This document shows positions 32,344-43,054 of a DNA stretch of 64,000 nt, one piece after another. A program made the translations under genes and the position numbers. The number at the start of each line of letters is the position of its first letter. Position 1 is the stretch's first letter. The notes under the pieces are model-generated. The model was not told the origin of the DNA, searched no databases, and saw nothing but the letters and a program-made list of their open reading frames with translations. This DNA is from Siphonodentalium dalli (Eukaryota; Mollusca; Scaphopoda; Gadilida; Siphonodentaliidae): assembly GCA_032622095.1 (NCBI GenBank), contig CP136066.1, positions 91,161,319 to 91,225,318 on the forward strand, written 5' to 3'.

Positions 32344-33077
32344 AGAATAACGAGAGGCTGATCACGATCGGCAGATGTTAACCCATCCCTTGGTGATAGT
32401 AAATTACTATCATCGGAATCATAAATGAGAGTTTTGATGTTGAATTATAGAGTATACTGTTATGTACTGGTACAGGATATGTAATGCTGCACCACCACAG
32501 CCTTGGGTTAAATGTGAAAAGGTGACCTGGACATGGAATACTTGGGTTAAGAGAGTCCAATTTAAGTTTACAATGATAATGTATCAAATTCTACCAACAA
32601 CAGCCAACAACAATTATATAGCAGAGCTGTCAACAAATCACAGGGCATTGTTTATGTTGAAGGCTGGCATCTCTATTAAACCAATAACATTTATAATGAC
32701 CTCAGACCATCTGTAGAGTGATATACTAATGTTAATATCATGCGATGTGTATTGATGAAACTTTTTTAAAAATTAGATACCATAGCTTTCTTTATCAGCA
32801 TATTGGCATAAGAGACATCAGAAAATAATATAGCCTTATCAATAGCTAAGCAGTCCAAAGGCATGGGATGCAATTGGTGAATTGGGTTTAATGTCGCTCC
32901 AAACAAATTTACCAGCACATAACACAAGTTTTTGGACCGATTTAAACCAAATTTGGTGTGGTTACTCGGGTACCCTAGGCAGAGTTATAATGGTGTTAGT
33001 TTTTCAAATTTTGTTAACTTTAAAAAAATATATATATATTATTATTTAAAAACAAATATTTTATTATATTTTAGGTT

Positions 33078-33112
<35 letters not shown>

Positions 33113-33830
33113 TTTTTTAAGAGTGAATATTTTTTCGAAAAAGGCCCATAACTGTCATGTAATTACCTATACATCAACTGGAAACCCCACTAGATTCATA
33201 CCGTTTGAATCAAGGACCAATAACAATAATCATATCAACTAACACATGGAACGTTAGACCTGAATAGCAGACGCTCAGCCCTCCAAGGACCTCACGTGAC
33301 ACGTCCAAGACGAACACCGATTATCATACAATGAAGCACCACCTCCAAATATGGTTGTGGGACACTACCATAACAGAAGAACCAATCCTGAGGTGTATTA
33401 CCAAAGTACCTCATTTAATATGCACCCCAAATAGTATATGAGACACCACGATTCACTAACAAAGTATGCTTACTCAGTTCCATCTTGAGTGTCTATATCT
33501 ATAGAGCATCCCCTCTGACTATTCAGCGACATTATATACATTACATGTGTATTATCAGATTGATTCAACTCATATACCTATCTATGTGTTGCTTTACATA
33601 ACATAACTCAGTTAAAAATAGTCGGATCAAACCCATATCTGTCTTTTGTGCTGAGAAATCCATATACAAAATTGGGTTCCGATCAGATAGAAAATGTTTG
33701 AGTTATCTCACCATGCGTAAAGTGTCTACGGACAGACAGACGGATGGACAGACTAACGACGAGTGGTCAATCCGGACGACGGACGTTGACACTATGTTTA
33801 CCATACTATGGTATGGGTAAACATAAAAAT
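32344..33830 (+). mobile_element. ACAG-microsatellite element with terminal hairpin (long copy)
   Basis: Shares with 54313-55530 the start GAGAGGCYGATCACGATCGGC, GATGTTAACCCATCCCTTGG, the middle GGACCGATTTAA..CAAATTTGGTGTGG, and the end (GACA)n, CGACGAGTGGTCAATCCGG and hairpin ATGTTTACCATAC/GTATGGGTAAACAT. It includes a (TTTA)n stretch. Frames here are not conserved between copies. Confidence 0.75.
33076..33117. repeat. (TTTA)n microsatellite
   Basis: About ten uninterrupted TTTA units. Confidence 0.95.
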
Positions 33831-34548
33831 TGCTGGAATAATTGTTAATTTAATAAAGCACACAATGGTATATATATATATATATATGTTAATATATTCA
33901 TCCTGTGAAACAACGATTACCAATGTTGCTAATTAATAAAATACTTATTAATTGGTTGTTTCCACATTGACCGAGTTATGAGGCCTCGGTCTGTCATATT
34001 AGCCTTCGGCCTGCGGCATCAGGCCAATACGACAGACCTCGGCCTCAAAACTCGGCCAATATGAAAACAACCAATTAATAACATATATTATTATTACTGA
34101 CACAGCTAAATGAAAGGCATATTATCAAAACATCCTTAGAAATGAATAACATATTACAATGTATAATTTCTGAACTGATCAATGAATCTAAACCAATCCA
34201 GAATCAAGGGTTAACAGGTGACTGAGCAAAATAAAACGATTATAAATGTTACTTTCATATGATCAATTTGAGTATTGTGGTGCCAGCCAGGGGAGGAGCA
34301 ATTGTTCAATAATTTATTCATGCTGAACAATGAAGGCCTCGGCATTTATCATATGCCAAAGCATGCATAAGTCTTGTTGACAAAGGGTGGAATGAACCTT
34401 GTGTACCTATCCTATTGTCGGCCAAGTCCACCATGACTGACATACCCTAGTAACAGTTTATCTCCCCCCTTGGGTAATAATTGTTAGTACATTTTTGTGG
34501 TAACGAGTTTGCCTCCTGCAACATGATGGTATATTTCTGCTATGGTTT
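33831..34548. other. AT-rich region with an inverted repeat, no gene
   Basis: (TA)n at ~33868-33887. Inverted sequences TTATTAATTGGTTGTTT (33946) and AAACAACCAATTAATAA (34065) enclose a GAGGCCTCGGTCTGTCATATTGG-type palindrome. Confidence 0.55.
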
Positions 34549-34552
34549 TTTA

Positions 34553-34929
34553 ACCCTTTACCCAACAAAACGGCCAAAACCGGCCAAATAAAGCTTCAAC
34601 AGCCTAAAATATCTTCGGTCTGTCTCAATAACACCATACAAATATGGATATCATTGGAACCGGCTCCTTGACCACATTGTGATAGTTACAGTTATGCCCT
34701 GTGCCAATGCATTCTCTATGGTCGACTCGCATATATAAGAGAATGCATTGGCCTAAAAAAATATCTTTTTTTAACACTTTTACCATTTTTCTTACATTCT
34801 TTAACAATTTTATAATTTTTAATGTGTTAAGCCAATGCATTCTCTTATATATGCGAGGCGACCTATGGTCGACTCGCATATATAAGAGAATGCATTGGCA
34901 CAGGGCCGTTCTGTTTGTTTGGTAAAGGG
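34553..34929. mobile_element. piggyBac-like MITE, sister of 4208-4489
   Basis: TTAA at 34549-34552 and 34930-34933; ends CCCTTTACCCAACA and ..TTGGTAAAGGG. Contains CGGCCAAAACCGGCC and the TATATAAGAGAATGCATTGG hairpin pairs. Confidence 0.88.
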
Positions 34930-35039
34930 TTAATCGTCGACTGTGCACCCATAAATTTTTTACATGACATTGGGCACTGGCAGATTCAATATGTAGTAGA
35001 AGCCTTGCTTCCTTTAGTTTTTCAATGTTCATGGACATA

Positions 35040-35158
35040 GAGTAATGCTCGAAGTATACCAGTATGACCCTTTAACCACAGCAGAATTATGTGAAATTTT
35101 TCAGGATTTAGTCGGAAATATGGCTTGTTGCCATTCATTGGAAAGCTCTCACTGAGAG
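35040..35158. mobile_element. Palindromic TA-MITE copy 9, left half only
   Basis: A diverged left end followed by AACCACAGCAGAATTATG...GGAAAGCTCTCA; it stops at the centre. Confidence 0.75.
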
Positions 35159-35322
35159 TAGAACATAAATCGTACCAAGAAGGACAACTAACTATATCTT
35201 GTTACCAGCCGCAATCACGGCAAACTGCATTTAAACTATAGATTCAACCACGATCTTATTATCGAAATAAACCACTTTATTATGCCTTTATAGGCAAATA
35301 ATATATCCAATATTCAGTTTTA

Positions 35323-35575
35323 ACCCTTTGAGTGCCAGGTCCGATTTTTGTATCAACCCATATACCCTGTGCCAATGCATTCTCTTATATATGCGAGTCG
35401 ACCATAGGTCGCCTCACATATATAAGAGAATGCATTGGCCTAACAATTTTTCATCATTTGTTATTATTTTTTACAATTTTTTACAATTTTACGGTAATAA
35501 ATGTTTTTAAATCTAAAAAAAAAAAAATAATAAATAAATAAATTTTTTAGGGCCAATTTTACAGACCGTAAATTA
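35323..35575. mobile_element. piggyBac-like MITE, right end decayed
   Basis: TTAA at 35319-35322, then CCCTTTGAGTGCCAGGTCCG, the CATATATAAGAGAATGCATTGG hairpin, and GACCGTAAATTAGGG near the right end, as in 53315-53761. Confidence 0.7.
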
Positions 35576-35694
35576 GGGCCGATGAGATCGGCCCCTGGGT
35601 TAATCTGTATTATATTCACAAAATAACTATTCGAAGTCTTGAAACTGGGATGTATAAAAATGATGTTGTTGTAAAGAGACAGACCATCTTTTAA

Positions 35695-35853
35695 CCCGTT
35701 CATGACTGCAGCTTCCTGAAATTTTTCGAAAACCCTGTGCCAATGCATTCTCTTATATATATGAGGCACCCTATGGGAGATGCACATATATAAGAGAATG
35801 CACTGGCACAGGGTCTTTAAAGCTGCACCAGCACATCTCCCGTCATGAAAGGG
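35695..35853. mobile_element. piggyBac-like MITE
   Basis: TTAA at 35691-35694 and 35854-35857; ends CCCGTTCATGACTGCAGC and TCCCGTCATGAAAGGG. Confidence 0.85.
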
Positions 35854-36610
35854 TTAAACGCACACAGACATGGGAGAGAATTCTTTTGTTATTTTGTTTT
35901 GTGGACATATGTGACACTTCACAAGTAAGCCCTTTAGAAGGTCTATATAACATAATTAAGGGTTTGCGTCATTACATTATATAGATTCGCGCATTATACA
36001 TGTACGTCAGTTGTAAAACCCGTAATTTGGTGCGTCCACAACTTACAAGTATAAGCACATATATAAGAGAATGCACTGGCACTGGGTCTATAATGCTGCA
36101 CCAGCACATCTCCCGTCATGAAAGGGTTGAACGCACACAGTGATACATGGGAGAGAATTCTTTTGTTATTTTGTTTTATGGACATATGTGACACTTCACA
36201 AGTAAGCCCTTTAGAAGGTCTATATAACATAATTAAGGGTTTGCGTCATTACATTATATAGATTCGCGCATTATACATGTACGTCAGTTGTAAAACCCGT
36301 AATTTGGTGCGTCCACAACTTACAAGTATAAGCACATATATAAGAGAATGCACTGGCACTGGGTCTATAATGCTGCACCAGCACATCTCCCGTCATGAAA
36401 GGGTTGAACGCACACAGTGATACATGGGAGAGAATTCTTTTGTTATTTTGTTTTATGGACATACATGTATGTGACACTTCACAAGTAAGCCCTTTAGAAG
36501 GTCTATATAACATAATTAAGGGTATGCGTCATTACATTATATAGATTCGCGCATTATACATGTACGTCAGTTGTAAAACCCGTAATTTGGTGCATCCACA
36601 ACTTACAAGT
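35780..36610. repeat. Tandem triplication of ~280 bp
   Basis: The block CACATATATAAGAGAATGCACTGGCAC...ATTCGCGCATTATACATGTACG repeats with periods of 277 and 283 bp. The longer period is due to a CATACATG expansion. Near-identical reading frames in successive copies (36230-35994, 36513-36271) are by-products. Confidence 0.85.
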
Positions 36611-37916
36611 CACAATGCTACTGATAGTAAATTCCTTATTTGGTAATAATTAGGAGAAAATACTACAGCGCAACGGAACATTTCCATTGGACTATCCGGT
36701 AGTTCTGTAACATTTTTGATGTTTGTTTCCATAACAAAGCGTACAAATGTGACAATAACATGCAACGTACGCGATATTTATGAAAGATATAAGAACAAAA
36801 TATGTCTATTATATAATATTCTTTCTGTTTACAGCAGTTTTAGCGGATGTGACTATTTTAACAGCTATACCCACAATAAGGCTGCCTGTATCTTTAACAA
36901 CAAGAGAGGTGAAAGCTGCTTGCCAGTTACCTAAATAAAGAATACAATATACATATCTTACATTATAAGCCATTTATTTACACATATCTTCTACATTGGA
37001 TTATATCCCATAATTTCAACATATCAAGAGGTAAAAATGGCCCAAATGTGACTGAGATTCATATAAATTTGACATAGAGCCAGAGAACAATAAAATTTGA
37101 ATAATCAGGAGGCTATAAATCATATGCCATATGCCTCTTACAATAACCCGATTTATATTAAAAAAATGTGGGAGGGGTGATTTCATCTTAGCCTTCCAAA
37201 CTACATCCTACCCCTGCTCAATTTAACTAGCATGCATGACTATACCAATAGTTAAAAAATAAACTTTTAAAACTGCATAAAACGATAAATAAAGTCAATT
37301 ATTTCACATGTTCCACACAGTTAAGTTTAATATCCCTTTTAACCTTTTCTATAGTAAACATTGAGGTGTAGTTCCCTTAGGAAATGTTCAGATAATAAGT
37401 CTAACAAACGATCATATTTCTAAACATTTCCCACCAAAGAATATGAAACCTTCTGCATTTGTTTGTATGTCTGTTGTCTGCTTTTATTACCTGAACACCC
37501 CTCCAGATGAATAAAATAGACCATTTCAATGTATAATTTTATTACTGAAGGGAGAATCCATTTAGTATAGAAAGGTTTGTTCAGAGGCAATGTTTACCAA
37601 CCAAATGTGATTGTTATGTTTACTATATTAAGTACTATGTTAATTGAAATAGGAATATTGTGCAATGCAAGAGTAGGCAAATTGAATGAACCATTAGTGG
37701 AAATAGAAAAACTCAATTTCGCATTTACTAATTTAAGATGAATCCTACGGTATGTAACATTGGAATTTAGTATAAACAGGAAAGACTTGAGTAATGTTAG
37801 CCCTTCAAAAACTATATACTGCTTGAGTAGTTTATTTACTATATTCACATTCATTTTAACCCTTGCATCAATGAAAGGATTCTTCTGTTATGGTAGAAAT
37901 GTACATAATATCTAGT
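36611..37916. other. Between elements, no gene seen
   Basis: 36640-36905 resembles the insert at 26591-27116. 37340-37570 is a TTAACCTTTTCTATAG...TAGTATAGAAAGG element, probably piggyBac-like. No coding evidence. Confidence 0.45.
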
Positions 37917-38049
37917 CTTTAAGAAAGTTATAGATACAAAAGCTACAGAAAGATCCACAGTTCGAAGTAATTATATGACATATATATAGTTGCGAATTTA
38001 TCATGAAAATATTGTTTTTTTTGTTATTTCTTTTGTGATTTTCCTATTA

Positions 38050-38262
38050 CAGTAATGCCGTAAGTAATCGACTCCTTAACCAGAGCAGAATTATGGGTAA
38101 CTCTTCAGGATTTGGTCGGAAATATGGCTTGTTGCCATTCATCGGAAAGCTCTCACTGAGAGCGTTCCGATGAATGGCAACAAGCCATATTTCCAACTAA
38201 ATCCTGAAAAGTTACCCATAATTCTGCTCTGGTTAAGGAGTCGATTACTTAGGGCATTACTG
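38050..38262. mobile_element. Palindromic TA-MITE copy 10 (reference copy, proven TA duplication)
   Basis: 213 bp: CAGTAATGCCGTAAGTAATCG... to ...GGGCATTACTG, two ~105-bp arms with almost no spacer. It is flanked by TA (38048-38049, 38263-38264). The duplicate block at 41.7-42.0 kb reads CCTATTACATTATG with one TA and no MITE. TA duplication suggests Tc1/mariner-type mobilisation; no transposase is present. Confidence 0.96.
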
Positions 38263-38305
38263 TACATTATGTTCGGATATTTCATCTGAGAATTTCCCAC
38301 TACAG

Positions 38306-38444
38306 CAAGCCTGAGTTTAGTGTGCTTGTAATTTGTAGAATGAGGTCCCGAGAGGGTGAATTCAGTGAATTTATGTGGGATAGCATCACTTAATTCACCC
38401 TCTGGGAACCTCATTCTGTGACAGGCACACTAAACTCAGGCTTG
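38306..38444. mobile_element. hAT-like family, short derivative
   Basis: CAAGCCTGAGTTTAG...CTAAACTCAGGCTTG, 139 bp; flanks CACTACAG and CACTAAGT agree only partly. Confidence 0.7.
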
Positions 38445-38729
38445 CACTAAGTACATAGGGGTGTAACGATTATTTGATAATATTTAAGTCTTATTAGGCC
38501 ACTTGAATTTTAGAAAATAACATATTATATGAATTAGAGTGACAACGGTAAGTCTCATTTCAAGCAGGATATAAAGCATAATCCATTGAACCAAAAGATA
38601 TCTGACAATAACTTTTTAGCATTTCCAATCCCATACATATATACAAAATTCCAAAGTTATGCTTGAGAAACTTGATCAAGTTGACCTCTCAGTAAAATTC
38701 AAAATACTGACTCAGAGAGCCCTAGATTA

Positions 38730-38850
38730 CAGTAATGTCCTAAATAATCGACTCCTTAACCACAGCAGAATTGTGGATAATTTTTCAGGATTTAGTTGGA
38801 AATATGAATTAGAGCTGTGGTTAAGGAGTCGATTATTTAGGGCATTACTG
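38730..38850. mobile_element. Palindromic TA-MITE copy 11 (deleted centre, 121 bp)
   Basis: TA|CAGTAATGTCC...GGGCATTACTG|TA. Confidence 0.88.
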
Positions 38851-39890
38851 TAGCTCTCAAAGCAATGGATTTTCAAAAATTTTAAAGGGGGAGAACCACC
38901 AGACCCCCCCCCCACACCATCATCATGGGGACACCCCCTCCTGTATCTACCCCCACTCAGGCCTTCGGGATATGTCAAAATCATTGCTTGAAAACAGGTG
39001 TCCCCAAAAAGTCCCTGGATCCTCCACTGCATGTATTGGCCTTATCTTCATTTACATACATGTCTACATGTATATCCTATTAACAGATATGTAAATAACT
39101 ATAGATATAGCGCAGTGGACGGATGTGTATAAACTCAGAGATTTTCAATGAATTGGAGATCAACCATTACTCGTGTGACCACACATTGAAGTACAGCATA
39201 CCTTGTAATCAGATAAATGTGGTTTGGTTGACAACTCTGATATTCAGCTGCGATCAGGGGCCAAAACTATAAAACACCCGTCCTTGTAATTTACAAGAAG
39301 GAACAATGTATAATTTCAAGTACTATATTAAATTGAGAAAACTACATGTGGGATAGCATCACTAAAATCATCCTCTGGGGACCTCATTCTGCAAATGACA
39401 GGCACACTAAACTCAGGCTTGATTATATTCTACATCAGCTTTCAGTATTTGTGATTTTCATAAGTAAGTTTTTATTTATTTCAGATTTTTTTGGGGGTGA
39501 ACAAAATTGTCACATCAGCACCACCTTAACAATTTAGAGGCTGGAGGGGTATCTGTTGGGACAGGTGTCTAACTTAAAAGTCCTACTGCACCAGTCAACT
39601 GCACCCCTCCCCTTGAATTATCCCCAAATATCCAAGTTCTGGAAATCCATTTGCACCCCCCTGCCTCAGGTTGTACATTTTATTAGGTTCTCTCAAGCTG
39701 CAACTGAAATTTAAAACTTGACACCACTCCCCCCAACTGATGATCATTTCAGACCAAAACTTTGGTAGAGACCAGAAAAATAGTCAATTATTGGTCCAAA
39801 AGCAACAAATCTCATATCAAATACCGGTTAGAAAAAATATTTGCCACTATCCACCCCCAACCCAGTAGCCTCATTCCCGGGAATGAGTGG
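38851..39890. other. Between elements, no gene seen
   Basis: It contains a partial hAT-like right end at 39346-39421 (GATAGCATCACTAAAATC..CTAAACTCAGGCTTG) and C-rich stretches. No coding frame stands out. Confidence 0.45.
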
Positions 39891-39894
39891 CCCA

Positions 39895-40225
39895 AGTAGA
39901 TAAACTCCAGACATGCCACGACCTTGGAAATGACATTCCAGACATGCCATAACCTTTTTTTGGAAATGACATTCCTTACATACAGTAATGCCCTAAAAAA
40001 TCAATTCCTTAACCACAGCAAGGAGTCAATTATTAGGGCATAACTGTACTCGACCCTGTGGCAATAACATTCCTGAATTTCCAGACATACTATGACCCTG
40101 GGAATAACATTCCGATCATACTACCACCCTGGCAATGACATTCCAGACATACTGCCTCCCTGCTGAGAATGACATTCCAGACATACTGCCTCCCTGCTGA
40201 GGATGACATTCCGTTCATACTATTA
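39895..40225. repeat. 31-bp minisatellite, degenerate left block
   Basis: Variant units of AATGACATTCCAGACATAC with CCTGGCAA or CCTGCTGAG spacers. It is interrupted by a 64-bp TA-MITE (39983-40046). Confidence 0.8.
39983..40046. mobile_element. Palindromic TA-MITE copy 12 (64-bp remnant)
   Basis: TA|CAGTAATGCCCTAAAAAATC...GGGCATAACTG|TA; only the two termini remain. Confidence 0.82.
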
Positions 40226-40236
40226 CTGTGAATGGC

Positions 40237-40712
40237 TTTAAATTTGTTGGTATAAATTTTCGTGGTTCAGCCATTTATTACTTATTGGTGGGTTCGTAAA
40301 TTTGTGGGTCCGCCCGTACTAACTGTCACCTCCAAACCCCCAATAATAACAATCAAGTCAAACTAATAGAAGTGCAGACAACTCGGCGATCCGTCGGAAA
40401 TTGCACATCCGCACTGTAGGCATATAATTAATTAGCATGTCGAGTGTCCAAGCTTTTGTTAACTATTGAGATGTCAACAACGGGATTGTATTACATTAAC
40501 CTACATAACCTAGGTGAAAGTCACTCTCGTCTCATAACAAAACTACCTCGGCTTTTAATGTACATCGGGTCAATAGAGTTACTAGTACATGTATCTCCCG
40601 CATGACATTCTCAAAATGGTGACCGCGATAGTTTTGAAAATAAACAAATTCGTGGGGTTTTTTAATTTTGTGGTTATCAACAACCATGAAAACCACGAAA
40701 ATTGGACCACCC
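40237..40712. mobile_element. Insertion with ATTTTCGTGGTT inverted ends inside the minisatellite
   Basis: ATTTTCGTGGTTCAGCC near 40255 and AACCACGAAAATTGGACCA near 40691 are inverted partners. The interior is unique and has no coding frame. Confidence 0.5.
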
Positions 40713-41691
40713 TTGGAATGACATTCCAGACATACTACAACCCTGGGAATGTCATTCTGGATATACCATGACTCTGGCAATGACATTACAGACATACTAT
40801 GACTCTGGCCATGACATTCCAGACATACTATGACTCTGGCCATGACATTCCAGACATACCATGATTCTGGCCATGACATTCCAGACATACTATGACTCTG
40901 GCAATGACATTCCAAACATAACATGACTCTTGAAATGACATTCCAGTCATATAACCACCCAGGCAATGACATTCCAGACATACCATGACTCTTGCAATGA
41001 CATTCCAGTCATACAACCACCCAGGCAATGACATTCCAGACATACTGTGACTCTGGCAATGACATTCCAGACATACTATGACTCTGGCAATGACATTCCA
41101 GACATACTATGACTCTTGCAATGACATTCCAGACATACTATGACTCTTGCAATGACATTCCAGACATACTGTGACTCTGGCAATGACATTCCAAACATGC
41201 TATGACTCTGGCAATGACATTCCAAACATGCTATGAATCTGGCAATGACATTCCAGTTATACTATGACTCTGGCAATGACATTCCAAACATTTATGCATA
41301 CTACCACACTGGAATGACATTCCAGACATACTATGACTCTGGCAATGGCATTCCATGACATTTTGCATACTATGAATCTGGCAATGACATTTATGCATAC
41401 TACCAGACTGGATTGTCATTCCAGACATAATATGACTCTGACAATGGCAATGACATTCCAAGACTCTTGCAATGACATTCCAGTCATACAACCACCCAGG
41501 CAATGACATTCCAGACATACTGTTATCTCTGGCAACGACATTCCAAACATGCTATGACTCTGGCAATGACATTCCAGACATACTATGACTCTGGCAATGA
41601 CATTCCAGACATACTATGACTCTGACAATGACATTCCAAACATACGATGACTCTGGCAATGACATTACAAACATGCTATGAACAGTTTGGC
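40713..41691. repeat. 31-bp minisatellite, main block
   Basis: About thirty units of CATACTATGACTCTGGCAAT GACATTCCAGA with CCACCCAGG and other variants. Frames through it are open because the unit has few stops. Confidence 0.95.
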
Positions 41692-42020
41692 ACTGAAAGG
41701 GTTAAGAAAGTTATAGATATAAAAGATACAAAAAGATGCACAGTTCGAAGTAATTATATAGCATATATATAGTGGCAAATTTATCATGAAAATATTGGTT
41801 TTTTGGTTATTTATTTTGGTGATTTTCCTATTACATTATGTTTGGTTATTTCTTCGGAGAATTTCCCACTACAGCAAGTCTGAGTTTAGTGTGCTTGTCA
41901 TTTGCAGAATGAGGTCCCCAGAGGGTGAATTCAGTGAATGTATGCGGGATAGCATCACTAAATTCACCCTCTGGGGACCTCATTCTGTGACAGGCACACT
42001 AAACTCAGACTTGCAATCGT
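41692..42020. mobile_element. Composite insertion in the minisatellite
   Basis: Begins with the right end of a piggyBac-like MITE (TTGGCACTGAAAGGG-TTAA), then the duplicate block also seen at 37918, ending with a short hAT-like element (41875-42013). Confidence 0.8.
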
Positions 42021-42652
42021 AATGCTATGACTCTGGCAATGACATTCCAGTCATACAACCACCCAGGCAATGATATTCCAGACATACTGTGAATCTGGCA
42101 ATGACATTTATGCATACTACCACACTGGAATGACATTCCAAACATACTATGACTCTGGCAATGGCATTCCATGACTCTTGCAATGACATTCCAGTCATAC
42201 AATCACACAGGCAATGACATTCCAGTCATACAACCACCCAGGCAATGACATTCCAGTCATATAACCACCCAGGCATTGACATTCCAGCCATACTATGACT
42301 CTGGCAATGACATTCCAAACATGGTATGACTCTGGCAATGACATTCCAGACATACTGTGAATCTGGCAATGACATTTATGCATACTACCACACTGGAATG
42401 ACATTCCAAACATACTATGACTCTGGCAATGGCATTCCATGACTCTTGCAATGACATTCCAGTCATACAATCACCCAGGCAATGACATTCCAGTCATACA
42501 ATCACCCAGGCAATGACATTCCAGTCATACAACCACCCAGGCAATGACATTCCAGTCATACAACCACCCAGGCATTGACATTCCAGACATACTACGACTC
42601 TGGCAATGACATTCCAAACATGGTATGACTCTGGCAATGACATTCCAAACAT
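42021..42652. repeat. 31-bp minisatellite, third block
   Basis: Same unit as 40713-41691. A higher-order segment (42025-42190) recurs at 42290-42470 with the same variant order. Confidence 0.92.
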
Positions 42653-42901
42653 TTTTTTTTTTTCATTTTTTTTTATTCAGATCATTTTTTAAATTTCATC
42701 ATGTGACATTAGTCTTATTCAGTATTGTATAACATTTTCAAATATTTTTAGGTATATATGAACATACATGTATATATGATTAAATGTAATTTGTAGATAT
42801 AAAGTAACAAAATATAAAACACGTAATTTTTTTGTTGTTGTGGATAATCAGTGAATTTGTGAAACGTGGATACCTATGATCACTTATTTCTGAACTGTCC
42901 T

Positions 42902-42942
<41 letters not shown>
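42902..42942. repeat. 41-bp uninterrupted G homopolymer
   Basis: Read directly: 41 consecutive G on the plus strand, in the LINE 3' untranslated region. The exact length may be a sequencing estimate. Confidence 0.9.
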
Positions 42943-42943
<1 letters not shown>

Positions 42944-43054
42944 AGTTATTAAATCCATATTATGAGCATGTTAGAGTAATAGCTTCACTGAGAAGTAGAT
43001 ATTGCCTTGTTTTCAATTGCTAAGAATTGCTTCCAGAGCTTCCCATCTTTCCCC

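Larger units (their letters stand above)
37918..38444. repeat. Dispersed duplicate block (filled version)
   Basis: TTAAGAAAGTTATAGATA...GATTTTCCTATTA, then MITE copy 10, then ACATTATGTT...CAGGCTTG. The same block without the MITE is at 41698-42013. Confidence 0.85.

Noticed and set aside
35994-36513. Two nearly identical ~79-codon frames
   Set aside because: By-products of the ~280-bp tandem triplication that contains a piggyBac-like MITE end; no domain.
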